Notes: generated by a model not told the origin, from the sequence alone. Shown: positions 35,395-45,959, counted from the first letter of the stretch. The stretch is DNA of 64,000 bases from Cetobacterium sp050033475 (GCF_050033475.1 NZ_CP188319.1:248001-312000), one strand, 5' to 3'. Made by a program: numbers and translations.

Positions 35395-38055
35395 CTATTG
35401 GAAATTTTTTAAATTTTCCATTAATTTATCATATTTATCTTGGAACTCTTTTTGTATCTTTTTCTCTCTATCTAGAATATGGTCAGGAGCTTTACTTAAG
35501 AATTTTTCATCAGATAATTTTCTATTTACCTTTTCTAATTCTTTTTCAACTTTTACTAATTGCTCTTGAATCTTTTTAATTTCAGCTTCAGCATCAAGTA
35601 ATCCTGTTAAAATCATATATACTTCTGATTCTCCATTTACTCTAAATCCACTTTGCTCTGGAGCTTCTAATGATTCTCCATATTGTAATTCTTCTATTTT
35701 TGCTAATTTTGTTATAAAGATATAGTTATCCTCTAATGTTTTTAATTCCATTGGATTTTTAGTTCTTATAACAACTTTAACTTCCTTAGCTGGAGAAATT
35801 CCTCTCTCTGCTTTTATATTTCTTAATGATGATATTAAACCTTGAATATATTCAAATGATTTTTCAGTTTCATCATTTATTAAATTCTCATCAGCTGTTG
35901 GATATTGTGCTAACATAATAGTATCTCCTGATACTTTTATTGATTGCCAAATTTCCTCTGTAATGAATGGCATAAATGGATGTAATAATCTTAATCCAGA
36001 TTCTAGGATTGTCCATAGAACATACTGAGCTGTCTTCTTAGAAATCGCTCCAGATTCTTCTGTATTATAAAGTCTTACCTTTGCAAGCTCAACATACCAA
36101 TCACAGAAATCTCCTCTTAAAAACTCATATGCAACTTTTGCTGCTTCATCAAGTTGGAACTTTTCTAATTTATCTGCTATTTCCTTAGATGCTCTATTTA
36201 ATCTAGAGAATATCCATTTATCAACAAGTTCTAATTTTAATTCATCTTTATTAATTGTTGTTACATCAAAATCTTCTAAGTTCATTTGAACAAATCTTGA
36301 TACATTCCATATTTTATTTGAGAAATTTCTTCCCATCTCTAAAAGCTTTTCAGAAAAATGAACATCTTGTCCTTGAGAAGTATTATATAACATTGTAAAT
36401 CTAATTGCGTCTGCTCCATATTCATCAATTAATTTTAATGGATCTGGTGAATTTCCTAAAGATTTAGACATTTTTCTTCCAATATCATCTCTTACTATTC
36501 CATGTAAATAAACATTTTCAAAAGGAATATCATCCATAGTATATAGTCCGAACATTATCATTCTTGCTACCCAGAAGAATAATATATCTGCCCCTGTTAC
36601 TAATGCTGCTGTTGGATAGAACATATCTAATTCTTTTGTTTTTTCTGGCCAACCTAATGTTGAAAATGGCCATAATGCTGAAGAGAACCAAGTATCTAAA
36701 ACATCTGTTTCTTCAGTTAAACTTACGTCGTGACCGTAGTGTGCTTTTGCTTGAGCCATTGCGTCTTCTGTATTTTTTGCTACAAACATGTGATTATCTG
36801 GCCCATACCAAACAGGTATTCTATGTCCCCACCATATTTGTCTAGAAATACACCAATCTCTTATATTTTCTAACCAGTTATAGTAAACTTTTTCCCATCT
36901 CTTAGGCATTAATTTTACTTTACCATTTCTTACAACTTCTAGTGCTCTTTCTGCTAAAGGTTTCATTTTAACAAACCATTGCTTAGAAACTCTTGGCTCT
37001 ATAACTGTATTACATCTATAACAAGTTCCTACATTATGTGAGTGAGCTTCAACTTTTACTAAATTTCCATTAGCTTCTAAGTCTGCAACAATTGCTTTTC
37101 TAGCGTCAAATCTATCCATTCCAGCATATTTTGCATATTCTGCCACTACTTTTCCATCTGCAGTCATCATATTTATAATTGGTAAATTATGTTTTTCTCC
37201 AATAGTAAAGTCATTAGGATCATGAGCTGGTGTTATTTTTAATGCTCCTGTACCAAATTCCATATCAACATATTCATCTGCAATTACTGGAATTTCTCTT
37301 CCAACTAATGGTAATACTACAGTCTTTCCTACTAAATGCTTATATCTATCATCATTAGGATTTACAGCTATAGCTGCATCAGCTAACATTGTTTCTGGTC
37401 TTGTTGTTGCTATTATTAAATATTCTTCTGAATCTTTAACAGGGTATCTTAAATGCCAAAAACTTCCAGCTTTATCCTCATGATCAACTTCATCATCAGC
37501 TAAAGCTGTTCCACATCTTGGACACCAGTTTACCATATATTCACCTTGATAAATTAATCCATCATTATATAATTTTATGAATATATCCTTAACTGATTCA
37601 GATAAACCTTCATCCATTGTAAATCTTTCTCTATCCCAATCTAGTGAAGCTCCTATTCTTCTTAATTGAGTTGTAATAACTCCACCATATTGTTCTTTCC
37701 ATTCCCAAACTTGCTTTATAAATTCTTCTCTACCTATATCTTCCTTTGTTAGACCTTCATCAGCTAATTTTCTTTCAACTTTATTTTGAGTTGCAATTCC
37801 AGCATGGTCTGTTCCTGGCATCCATAAAGTATTAAATCCACACATTCTTTTATATCTTATTAATGTATCTTGAATACTATTATTTAATATATGCCCCATA
37901 TGAAGAATTCCAGTTACATTTGGTGGTGGAATTACTATTGAATAACTTGGTTTTCCTTCCTCCATTTTAGCTGCGAAGAATTTTGAATCTTCCCAATATT
38001 TATACCATTTTCTCTCAATTTCATTTGGAGAATAGGTTTTATTTAATTCCTTCAC
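35395..38055 (-). CDS. valS: valyl-tRNA synthetase
   Basis: Class I synthetase, 886 residues. HIGH-type PNVTGILHMGHI near residue 50, the CP1 editing domain (TTRPETMLADAA), KMSKS in GRKMSKSLGN near 534, and a C-terminal coiled-coil arm of about 65 residues (DAEAEIKKIQEQLVKVEKELEKVNR). GTG start nine bases after AGGAGG. The gap to ysxC is only 19 bases, so no T-box leader is present. Confidence 0.97.
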   Translation of the reverse strand: MKELNKTYSPNEIERKWYKYWEDSKFFAAKMEEGKPSYSIVIPPPNVTGILHMGHILNNSIQDTLIRYKRMCGFNTLWMPGTDHAGIATQNKVERKLADEGLTKEDIGREEFIKQVWEWKEQYGGVITTQLRRIGASLDWDRERFTMDEGLSESVKDIFIKLYNDGLIYQGEYMVNWCPRCGTALADDEVDHEDKAGSFWHLRYPVKDSEEYLIIATTRPETMLADAAIAVNPNDDRYKHLVGKTVVLPLVGREIPVIADEYVDMEFGTGALKITPAHDPNDFTIGEKHNLPIINMMTADGKVVAEYAKYAGMDRFDARKAIVADLEANGNLVKVEAHSHNVGTCYRCNTVIEPRVSKQWFVKMKPLAERALEVVRNGKVKLMPKRWEKVYYNWLENIRDWCISRQIWWGHRIPVWYGPDNHMFVAKNTEDAMAQAKAHYGHDVSLTEETDVLDTWFSSALWPFSTLGWPEKTKELDMFYPTAALVTGADILFFWVARMIMFGLYTMDDIPFENVYLHGIVRDDIGRKMSKSLGNSPDPLKLIDEYGADAIRFTMLYNTSQGQDVHFSEKLLEMGRNFSNKIWNVSRFVQMNLEDFDVTTINKDELKLELVDKWIFSRLNRASKEIADKLEKFQLDEAAKVAYEFLRGDFCDWYVELAKVRLYNTEESGAISKKTAQYVLWTILESGLRLLHPFMPFITEEIWQSIKVSGDTIMLAQYPTADENLINDETEKSFEYIQGLISSLRNIKAERGISPAKEVKVVIRTKNPMELKTLEDNYIFITKLAKIEELQYGESLEAPEQSGFRVNGESEVYMILTGLLDAEAEIKKIQEQLVKVEKELEKVNRKLSDEKFLSKAPDHILDREKKIQKEFQDKYDKLMENLKNFQ

Positions 38056-38074
38056 TATGAAATACCTCCTGATT

Positions 38075-38671
38075 CTATACTTCTTGAACTTCTTTTAAAT
38101 ATTCACCAATGAAGTCTAAAACTTCATCTTTACCTTCATTACTTAATGATGAGTGAAATAACACATCATCATTTGAGAAGTCTATCTTTGTTTTTATAGC
38201 TTTTAAAGCTTTGAATTTTTCATTATTTGAAACTTTATCAACCTTTGTAAAAATAATTTTAAAAGGAATTTCAAAATGGTCTAACCAATGTAGCATATCT
38301 AAATCTTCGCCACTTGGAATTCTTCTAATATCTAAAAGTACAAAAACTAATTTATGTCTTGGACTAGCTAGATATCTTTCCATGGTTTTTCCCCATTCTT
38401 GTTTCATTTCCTTAGGTACCTTTGCAAATCCATAACCAGGTAAGTCTACAAAATATACTTCATTATTTACCATAAAATAGTTTATCAACTGAGTTCTTCC
38501 AGGTGTTTTACTCGTTTTAGCTAATTTTCTTCTTCCTGTTATGCTGTTAATTAAAGAAGATTTTCCAACATTAGATCTCCCTACAAAGGCAAATTCTACT
38601 TTATTTATTTCTTCTGGATAATCTTTTTCATAAACTGCTGATTTAACAAAGTCTGCCTGTTTTACTATCAT
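38075..38671 (-). CDS. ysxC: ribosome biogenesis GTPase YsxC/EngB
   Basis: Small GTPase for late assembly of the large ribosomal subunit, about 198 residues. G1 GRSNVGKSSL, G2 region KTPGRTQ, G3 DLPGYGFA, G4 FTKVDK, G5-like HSSLSNEGKDE. The start is ATG 38671 five bases after AGAGGA, giving the usual family length; the in-frame TTG at 38701 would overlap lon and is rejected. It follows lon, as lon-ysxC does in many bacteria. Confidence 0.93.
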   Translation of the reverse strand: MIVKQADFVKSAVYEKDYPEEINKVEFAFVGRSNVGKSSLINSITGRRKLAKTSKTPGRTQLINYFMVNNEVYFVDLPGYGFAKVPKEMKQEWGKTMERYLASPRHKLVFVLLDIRRIPSGEDLDMLHWLDHFEIPFKIIFTKVDKVSNNEKFKALKAIKTKIDFSNDDVLFHSSLSNEGKDEVLDFIGEYLKEVQEV

Positions 38672-38690
38672 ATAATCCTCTTTTCCCTTA

Positions 38691-40997
38691 TTATTTTTCA
38701 AAAACTAAAGATTCTACATCCTTATAATTTTTTACATAATAAATTTTCATCTCTTTGGATACTTCTTTTGGAATTTCATCTCCATCAACTCTATTATCCT
38801 CTGGTAAAATTACTTCTCTTATTCCAGCTCTATGAGCTCCTATAACTTTCTCTTTAATTCCACCAACTGCTAGGACTTCACCTGTTATTGTGATCTCTCC
38901 AGTCATTGCAATATCCTGTCTTATTTTTCTACCTGTTAAAACAGATAAAATTGTTGTTGTTATAGTTATTCCTGCAGAAGGTCCATCTTTTGGTGTTGCT
39001 CCCTCTGGGAAATGTAAATGAATATCTTTTTTCTCTAAAAAGTCATTATTTGCTAAACCAAATTGGTCTAAATTAGCTTTTATATAAGTGTAAGCAACCT
39101 GTGCTGATTCTTTCATAACATTTCCTAATGTTCCTGTTAGTGATAAACCACCTTTACCTGGAATTGTAACTCCTTGAACTTCTAAAGTAGTTCCTCCTAC
39201 TGCTGTCCATGCAAGTCCATTTGTAACTCCAACTTTTCCTTCTTTTTCTCTCATTTTTTCAGGTCTAAATTTAGCTTTTCCTAAATATTTTTCTAAATTT
39301 TTAACTGTAACAGTCATTTTTTCTTTTTTCTTTTCTAATACTTCTCTGGCCATTTTTCTAAATAAAGATGACATCTCTCTCTTTAAATTTCTAACTCCAG
39401 CTTCTCTAGTATACTCATCTATAATTTTTAATATAGCCTTGTCAGATACATCAATGGCTACTTTTTCTAACCCATTTTCATCTTGAGCATCTTTAACTAA
39501 ATATTTTTTAGCTATATGTAATTTTTCAAATTCAGTATAGGAAGATATGTTTATGATTTCCATTCTATCTCTTAAAGGACCAGGTATATTTCTTAATTCA
39601 TTAGCTGTTGCAATGAAAAATACCTTTGATAAATCAAATGGCATATCTAAATAATGATCTTCAAAATGAATATTTTGCTCAGGATCTAAAACCTCTAACA
39701 TTGCTGAAGCTGGATCTCCTTTAAAATCACTAGACATTTTATCTAATTCATCCAATAGAATTACAGGATTTTTAGAATTAGCTATTTTCATGGCTTTAAT
39801 AATTCTTCCAGGCATAGATCCTATATAAGTTCTTCTATGTCCTCTAATTTCAGCTTCATCTCTAACTCCACCTAAAGAAACTCTTACGAAAGCTCTTCCC
39901 ATTGCTTCTGCAATTGATTTTGCCAAGGAAGTTTTTCCTACCCCTGGTGGTCCAGCTAAACAAAGAATACTTCCCTTCATATTAGGATTAAGTTTCTTTA
40001 CAGCTAAATAATCTAATATTCTATTTTTAACATCCTCTAATCCATAGTGATCTCTTTCTAAAATTTCACTAGCTTTCTTTATATCTAATATTTCCTTTGT
40101 TGATTTATCCCATGGTAACTCTATAACAGTTTCTATATAAGTTCTTGAAACTGTTGCTTCTGCTGAATATGGTGCCATTTTAGATAGCTTTTTTAATTCA
40201 ACTTCTAATCTTTTCTTTATGTCCTTAGGAAGTTTCTTCTTACTTATTGCTTCTTGAAGTTCTAATATATCTTCATCTGCAAATTGATCTCCTAATTCCT
40301 CTTTCATAGCACTTATTTTTTCTTTTATATAATATGCTTTTTGATTTTCATTTATTTTATTTTTTACTTTTTCTTCAATTTTCTTTTCAATATTAGCTAT
40401 TTCTATTTCTTTGTCTAAATGACTTAAAATATCAAATCCTCTTTTTTCTACATCAAACGTTTCTAATAATTCTTGTTTTATTGTAGTTTCAACAGGTAAA
40501 TTTGAAGCTATTATATCAAAAGTATCATTAACATTCTTAATTCCCTTTAAATTAACAATTAAATCTGGAGTAACTTTATTAGTTAATTTTGCATACTTTT
40601 CAAAGCTTTTTACAACTTTTCTTTTTAAAGCTGATAACTCTTTAGAACTCTCTTCATTACAATGAACTATTGTATATTCTGCTTCATATTTATCATTAGT
40701 TATTTTAGCATTTTCTATAATTACTCTTTCTTCTGCCTCTACTAAAACTTTAATCGTATTATTTGGCATTTTTATAGTTTGTAATATATTTGCAATTACA
40801 CCAATACCATATATATCCTTTGGTAATTCTGGCTCTTCCTTTAAAGGATCTTTTTGCATTCCCAATATAATTCTTTCCTTACTAGTTATAGCATCTTCTA
40901 AACTATTCATGCTTAACTCTCTACCTACATATATTGGTGTCACTATTCCCGGGAAGATAACCAAATCTCTTGTTGGTAAAAACGATAATTTATTCAT
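38691..40997 (-). CDS. lon: ATP-dependent protease Lon
   Basis: Cytosolic quality-control AAA+ protease, 768 residues. N-terminal substrate domain (LPTRDLVIFPGIVTPIYVGR), coiled coil, Walker A GPPGVGKTS, Walker B ILLDELDK, sensor-1 TAN, and the protease domain with Ser in PKDGPSAGI and Lys in GGIKEKVIGAHRAG. The start is ATG 40997 after AGGAGGGATAACTTA; the TTG at 41021 is inside clpX. It sits in the run tig, clpP, clpX, lon. Confidence 0.97.
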   Translation of the reverse strand: MNKLSFLPTRDLVIFPGIVTPIYVGRELSMNSLEDAITSKERIILGMQKDPLKEEPELPKDIYGIGVIANILQTIKMPNNTIKVLVEAEERVIIENAKITNDKYEAEYTIVHCNEESSKELSALKRKVVKSFEKYAKLTNKVTPDLIVNLKGIKNVNDTFDIIASNLPVETTIKQELLETFDVEKRGFDILSHLDKEIEIANIEKKIEEKVKNKINENQKAYYIKEKISAMKEELGDQFADEDILELQEAISKKKLPKDIKKRLEVELKKLSKMAPYSAEATVSRTYIETVIELPWDKSTKEILDIKKASEILERDHYGLEDVKNRILDYLAVKKLNPNMKGSILCLAGPPGVGKTSLAKSIAEAMGRAFVRVSLGGVRDEAEIRGHRRTYIGSMPGRIIKAMKIANSKNPVILLDELDKMSSDFKGDPASAMLEVLDPEQNIHFEDHYLDMPFDLSKVFFIATANELRNIPGPLRDRMEIINISSYTEFEKLHIAKKYLVKDAQDENGLEKVAIDVSDKAILKIIDEYTREAGVRNLKREMSSLFRKMAREVLEKKKEKMTVTVKNLEKYLGKAKFRPEKMREKEGKVGVTNGLAWTAVGGTTLEVQGVTIPGKGGLSLTGTLGNVMKESAQVAYTYIKANLDQFGLANNDFLEKKDIHLHFPEGATPKDGPSAGITITTTILSVLTGRKIRQDIAMTGEITITGEVLAVGGIKEKVIGAHRAGIREVILPEDNRVDGDEIPKEVSKEMKIYYVKNYKDVESLVFEK

Positions 40998-41001
40998 TAA
41001 G

Positions 41002-42237
41002 TTATCCCTCCTTTTTTTCAATAATAACTTTACTTGAATCTGCTATAGCTTCAGCTGTAATTATTATTTTAGTAATCAGTTCATTTGATGGAACCTCATA
41101 CATTAAATCTAGCATTATATTTTCAAGAATAGATCTTAATCCTCTAGCACCTATTCTTCTCGCTAAAGCTAAATCTGCTATTTTCTTTAAAGCATCTTCT
41201 GTAAATTCAAGTTCAACATTTTCCATTTCAAAGAATTTCTTATATTGTTTAACTATAGAATTTTTTGGCTCTACTAATATTTTTATTAAAGCATTCTCAT
41301 CTAAGCTTTCTAAAGTCGTTATTATTGGTAATCTTCCCACTAATTCTGGAATAATTCCTTGTTTTACTAAATCTTCTGGTAAAACCTTTGATAAAACTTG
41401 TCCTTCATTAACATCCTTTTCACTAATATTTTGAGCTCCAAATCCTAAAACTTTTTTATTTGTTCTAGATTTTATAACCTTTTCTAGCCCTTCGAAAGCT
41501 CCTCCTACTATAAATAATATATTAGTAGTATCTATTTCTATTAGTTCTTGATGAGGATGTTTTCTTCCACCTTGAGGTGGAACTTGAGATTTAGTTCCCT
41601 CTATTATTTTTAAAAGTGCCTGCTGTACACCTTCACCTGAAACATCTCTTGTTATTGAAACGTTTTCTGATTTTCTAGCTATTTTATCTATTTCGTCTAT
41701 ATAAATAATACCTCTTTCAGCTGCTTCAACATCATAATTAGAGGCTTGTAATAATCTTACTAGAACATTCTCTACATCATCTCCAACATAACCAGCCTCT
41801 GTAAGAGTTGTTGCATCAGCTATAGCGAATGGAACATTCAGTGTCTTAGCCAATGTTTGTGCTAATAATGTTTTACCTGATCCTGTTGGTCCAATTAATA
41901 ATACATTGGATTTTTGAAGTTCTATATCTTGATTTCCACTTGTTTTATGCATTATTCTTTTATAGTGATTATATACAGACACTGCTAGTACTTTTTTACT
42001 TTCATCTTGTCCAATTACATATTCATCTAATTTTGCTTTTATTTCTTTTGGTTTTAATAATTTTATTTCAGAAAGATCTGAAACTTCTTCTCCCTCTTCA
42101 GCAGAGGAAAACTCTAACATATCAAAACAAGTTTCGATACATTCATCGCAGATATATGATCCATCTATCCCTGCAAAAAGTTTAGAAACTTCATCTTGAC
42201 CTCTTCCACAAAATGAACAACTTGGTTTTTTGCTCAT
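41002..42237 (-). CDS. clpX: ATP-dependent Clp protease ATPase subunit ClpX
   Basis: AAA+ unfoldase, 411 residues. N-terminal zinc-binding Cys4 domain (CSFCGRGQDEV, ICDECIETC), Walker A GPTGSGKTLLAQ, Walker B IIYIDEIDK and the GYVGDDVE pore loop. It feeds ClpP; 12 bases separate the two genes. AGGAGG precedes the ATG. Confidence 0.97.
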   Translation of the reverse strand: MSKKPSCSFCGRGQDEVSKLFAGIDGSYICDECIETCFDMLEFSSAEEGEEVSDLSEIKLLKPKEIKAKLDEYVIGQDESKKVLAVSVYNHYKRIMHKTSGNQDIELQKSNVLLIGPTGSGKTLLAQTLAKTLNVPFAIADATTLTEAGYVGDDVENVLVRLLQASNYDVEAAERGIIYIDEIDKIARKSENVSITRDVSGEGVQQALLKIIEGTKSQVPPQGGRKHPHQELIEIDTTNILFIVGGAFEGLEKVIKSRTNKKVLGFGAQNISEKDVNEGQVLSKVLPEDLVKQGIIPELVGRLPIITTLESLDENALIKILVEPKNSIVKQYKKFFEMENVELEFTEDALKKIADLALARRIGARGLRSILENIMLDLMYEVPSNELITKIIITAEAIADSSKVIIEKKEG

Positions 42238-42249
42238 AATTTTCCCCTC

Positions 42250-42828
42250 CTATCTTACAAAAACTCCATCTATAATTCCATATACTTTTGCTTCTTCAGC
42301 AGACATGAAATTATCTCTTTCTGTATCTTTCATTATTTCATCTTCTGGCTTACCAGTATTTTTAGCTAAAATTTTAGTTGTCATTTCTTTCATTCTTAAA
42401 ATTTCTTTAGCTTGAATTGCTATGTCTGTTGCTTGACCTTTAGCTCCACCTAACGGTTGGTGTATCATTATTCTAGCATTTTCTAAGGCATATCTTTTTC
42501 CTTTAGCTCCTGCTGATAATAATAATGCTCCCATACTTGCAGCTTGCCCTAAACATACAGTTTGAACATCTGGTTTTATATAATTCATAGTATCATATAT
42601 TGCCATTCCAGAAGTTATAACTCCTCCTGGACTATTTATATACATAATAATATCCTTTTCAGGATCTTCCGCTTCTAAAAATAAAAGTTGTGCTACTACT
42701 GAGTTAGCTACTTGATCATCTATTTCAGTTCCTAAGAAAATAATTCTGTCTTTAAGAAGTCTTGAATATATATCATAGGCTCTTTCACCTTTACCAGTAT
42801 TTTCTATCACTGTTGGATTGTAATACAT
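42250..42828 (-). CDS. clpP: ATP-dependent Clp protease proteolytic subunit ClpP
   Basis: Serine protease barrel, 192 residues. The catalytic triad is at the standard positions: S98 in GQAASMG, H123 in MIHQPLGG, D172 in DTERDNFMS. AAGGAGGGAG lies before the ATG. It is separated from tig by a terminator-like hairpin and a palindrome, so it probably has its own promoter in the 100-base gap. Confidence 0.97.
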   Translation of the reverse strand: MYYNPTVIENTGKGERAYDIYSRLLKDRIIFLGTEIDDQVANSVVAQLLFLEAEDPEKDIIMYINSPGGVITSGMAIYDTMNYIKPDVQTVCLGQAASMGALLLSAGAKGKRYALENARIMIHQPLGGAKGQATDIAIQAKEILRMKEMTTKILAKNTGKPEDEIMKDTERDNFMSAEEAKVYGIIDGVFVR

Positions 42829-42855
42829 TTTATCTCCCTCCTTAAATAAATAGGT

Positions 42856-42878
42856 AAATACTAATAATATTAGTATTT
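42856..42878 (-). repeat. perfect palindrome in clpP leader
   Basis: Eleven-base arms AAATACTAATA and TATTAGTATTT around one base, 28 bases before the clpP ATG. It does not resemble a CtsR heptad pair or CIRCE. It could be an operator or a message hairpin. Confidence 0.7.
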
Positions 42879-42894
42879 ATCTTTATACTTAAGA

Positions 42895-42924
42895 AGTGAT
42901 GAGTAGATAAATCTACCCATCACT
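42895..42924 (-). terminator. hairpin terminator after tig
   Basis: Minus-strand stem AGTGATGGGTAGAT with ATCTACTCATCACT (one G-T wobble), two-base-extended loop, just after the tig stop. The following TCTTAAGTAT is not a strong T run, so readthrough into clpP is possible. Confidence 0.65.
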
Positions 42925-42930
42925 ATTTAA

Positions 42931-44217
42931 TTACTTTGCATTATTTACTATTATTTCAATAGCTTTTTGTAATGTAGCTTCATTTCTTAAGCTCATGTTA
43001 AAGTTGTCGTAGTTATTATTTTTCTTTAACTCTTCAACTAAAACTTCAGCTGTCATACCATACATTTTAGCTACTTCTGATGTTTTTTCAGCCATTTCTT
43101 CTTCTGAAACTACTATGTTTTCAGCTTTTGCGATAGCTTCTAATACTAAATCTACTGTTACTTTATTTAATGCCATTGGAGCCATTTGATTAAATACTTT
43201 CTCCATAGTCATTCCTGTCATTTTTAAATATGTTTCTAAATTCATTCCTTGCATAGATAATTGTTGATCCATTTCTGCTAATCTAGCTTCAACTTCTCTT
43301 GTTACCATTGATCTAGGAATTTCAACTTTTGAGTTTGCTACAACTTGCTGAATTAATTTTCCAGTAAATTCATTTTTAACTCTCATTTCTTCTCTAGATT
43401 TAATTTCTTCAGTTTTCTTAGCTTTTAAATCTTCTACTGATTCATATCCTAATTCTTTAGCAAATTCATCATTTAATTCAGGCTTCTCTAATACTTTTAT
43501 TGCATTGATTTTAACTTTAAATACTGCAGGTTTTCCAGCTAAAGAAGCTTGGTGGTAGTTTTCAGGGAAATTAACTGTAACTTCTCCTTCTTGTCCTACT
43601 GTATATCCTACTAATTGATCTTCAAATGTATCTATAAACATTTTTGATCCTAATTTTAAAGAGTGAGAATCAGATTTTCCTCCTTCAAATGCTACTCCAT
43701 CAATAAATCCTTCAAATGCTAAATCAACTGTATCTCCCATTTGAGCTTTATGTCCCTCTGGAGCATCTACTAATTTTGCTTTTGATTGTAATAAAGTTTC
43801 GATTTCTGCTGTTAAAAGTTCCTCTTTCATTTCAAAAGTTTCTTTTTCTACAGATAATCCTTTGTATTCTCCTAATTCAACTTCTGGATATAAATCAATA
43901 TTGAATGTTAACTCTAATCCATTCTCCATTTTTGAGTTTAAGTTATATATAAAGCTTACTGGTTGTAATTTCTCATCAGCGATTACTTTATCAAAGTTTG
44001 CTTTTAATACTTTTTCAATGATTTCTTCTTTTATTAAATCTCCGTATTGAGCTTCAACTTTATCTAAAGGAGCTTTTCCCTTTCTAAATCCAGGAATTTC
44101 TGCCTTTGTAGCTGCTTCTTTTAAAACCTCAGCTTTAACTGGTGCTAATTCCTCTGCTGTTAGATTTAATTTGATCTCAACTGCTGAGTTTTCAATTTTT
44201 TTAACTTCGTAATTCAT
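42931..44217 (-). CDS. tig: trigger factor
   Basis: Ribosome-bound chaperone and prolyl isomerase, 428 residues. N-terminal ribosome-binding domain with PGFRKGKAPLDKVE (about 41-54), a central FKBP domain (GDTVDLAFEGFIDGVAFEGG) and a C-terminal helical domain. It lies 17 bases after recJ with no terminator, so it ends the rimP-to-tig operon and precedes clpP, the usual tig-clpP-clpX-lon order. Confidence 0.96.
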   Translation of the reverse strand: MNYEVKKIENSAVEIKLNLTAEELAPVKAEVLKEAATKAEIPGFRKGKAPLDKVEAQYGDLIKEEIIEKVLKANFDKVIADEKLQPVSFIYNLNSKMENGLELTFNIDLYPEVELGEYKGLSVEKETFEMKEELLTAEIETLLQSKAKLVDAPEGHKAQMGDTVDLAFEGFIDGVAFEGGKSDSHSLKLGSKMFIDTFEDQLVGYTVGQEGEVTVNFPENYHQASLAGKPAVFKVKINAIKVLEKPELNDEFAKELGYESVEDLKAKKTEEIKSREEMRVKNEFTGKLIQQVVANSKVEIPRSMVTREVEARLAEMDQQLSMQGMNLETYLKMTGMTMEKVFNQMAPMALNKVTVDLVLEAIAKAENIVVSEEEMAEKTSEVAKMYGMTAEVLVEELKKNNNYDNFNMSLRNEATLQKAIEIIVNNAK

Positions 44218-44234
44218 TTACTCCTCCTTAAAAT

Positions 44235-45953
44235 CTATTTAGTAAAAACCTCAAAGAAGTCATCCTTAACCTTAAGGTCTTTTATCCTTAGTTGAAAAAT
44301 TTCTTCTCCTTTATAATAAATCTTCTCTGGATAATAAACTATATCAAATTTTTGAACTTTATAACCTTGTTCATTTAATTTAGAAGCTAAATCAAATGCT
44401 ACTATTTGAAAAGTTTTATTTCCTTTTCTGATAACTCCATTGAAATGTCTATTTTCAACTCCGAATTTTTTAAAATCTTCAATTACCAGATTCCTATCTA
44501 AAAATAAAGGATGGGGATTCTCTAGTCCAAATGGAGCTAATTTCCCTATATCTTTTATCATATTTTCATCTATATTTTCAATAGAATACTCTAAATCTAT
44601 AATTAATTTTCTTTTTTCTTTTTCCAATGGTGCTCGATTTATTTCCTCAGCAATCATTTTTTCTAATAAAAATAAATTTTCTTTCTTAGCAATAAATCCT
44701 GCTGCTAAATCATGACCACCAAATCTTACTAAATAGTTGCTATGTTTTTTTAAGATATTAAATATATTAATCCCAGTTATACTTCTACAAGATGCTTTAG
44801 CTATTCCATCTTTTAAAGCCATTAGTATTACTGGCACACCATACTTTACACTTAACCTAGAAGAAACTACTCCAATTACCCCTGGATGCCATTTTTTCGA
44901 TCCTAAAAATAAATATTTCATATCCTTAAGACCTCTTTTTTTTATCATCTCATTAGCTTCATCGAAAATATTCTTTTCTAATTCTCTACGAAGTTTATTT
45001 GCTTTTTTCATTTCTTCAATTATATTGTAAATTTCAAACTCATCATCCCTTAAGAAAAAATCAGCTCCTAACTTTGAAACTCCTATTCTTCCTAAAGAAT
45101 TAATTAGAGGAGATATAAAATAACTTATATCTGTTGTATTAATATCTTTATTTTGAAATTTTAAATATCTCATAAGATAAATCAAACCTTTAACTTTTGT
45201 TTCTTTCAAGGTTTTTAACCCTTCTCTTATGATAATTCTATTTTCATCTGTCATAGGAACCACATCTGCTACAGTTCCTATCATAACTATATCTAAATAT
45301 TTATACATTTTAGAACAATCTTCTTTCAAAGAATTGTAAACCCCTTGAGCAACTTTTAGTGCAACTCCAGCTCCAGCTAAAAATTTAAATTTATAATTTT
45401 CACTAAGCTTTGGATTAATATATAAAAGTTCATCATCTTCTTTATCTTTCACACTTTTATGATGATCTGTAATAATTACATCTATGCCTAGGCTCTTAGC
45501 ATATTTTACATCCTCTATAGAATTGATTCCTGTATCCACAGTTATTATAAGTTTACCTTTTTTCCTATGAATATAGTCTATGGTTTTTTTATCTAACCCA
45601 TAACTCTCTTCCATTCTATTTGGAATATAATAATCCACCTCTATACCTATTTCTCTAAATGCTAAAACCAGAAATACGGCTGCTGTAATCCCATCCACAT
45701 CATAATCTCCATAAATGAAAATCTTTTGTCTATTCTCTTTTATAAAAACTATTTTGTTCACTACCTCTTGCATTTTTTCAAAATCAAATGGATTTCGAAA
45801 TTGGGATAGAGAAGGATTTATGAAGGTATTAACCTTCTCCTTCTCTGAAAATCCCTTATTTAACAAAAGAGTAGCTAAAATTTTTGATACTTCCCACTGG
45901 TTAGCTTTAGATTCAACAAGAGATTCTGGTCGTGGATTATATTCCCACTCCAT
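44235..45953 (-). CDS. recJ: single-stranded-DNA-specific exonuclease RecJ
   Basis: 5'-3' exonuclease in recombination and mismatch repair. The 572 residues show the DHH motifs YGDYDVDGITAAV, TVDTGI, ITDHHKS, the SLGRIG region and the DHHA1 motif RFGGHDLAAGF, then a C-terminal OB-like domain. The N-terminus begins WEYNPRP, typical of the family. It is placed between rbfA and tig, 6 bases after rbfA, with only a weak GGGTAG ribosome site, so coupling is likely. Confidence 0.94.
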   Translation of the reverse strand: MEWEYNPRPESLVESKANQWEVSKILATLLLNKGFSEKEKVNTFINPSLSQFRNPFDFEKMQEVVNKIVFIKENRQKIFIYGDYDVDGITAAVFLVLAFREIGIEVDYYIPNRMEESYGLDKKTIDYIHRKKGKLIITVDTGINSIEDVKYAKSLGIDVIITDHHKSVKDKEDDELLYINPKLSENYKFKFLAGAGVALKVAQGVYNSLKEDCSKMYKYLDIVMIGTVADVVPMTDENRIIIREGLKTLKETKVKGLIYLMRYLKFQNKDINTTDISYFISPLINSLGRIGVSKLGADFFLRDDEFEIYNIIEEMKKANKLRRELEKNIFDEANEMIKKRGLKDMKYLFLGSKKWHPGVIGVVSSRLSVKYGVPVILMALKDGIAKASCRSITGINIFNILKKHSNYLVRFGGHDLAAGFIAKKENLFLLEKMIAEEINRAPLEKEKRKLIIDLEYSIENIDENMIKDIGKLAPFGLENPHPLFLDRNLVIEDFKKFGVENRHFNGVIRKGNKTFQIVAFDLASKLNEQGYKVQKFDIVYYPEKIYYKGEEIFQLRIKDLKVKDDFFEVFTK

Positions 45954-45959
45954 AGATCA

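Noticed and set aside
40970..41434. 154-residue plus-strand reading frame opposite clpX
   Set aside because: Shadow of clpX; no family resemblance or ribosome site.
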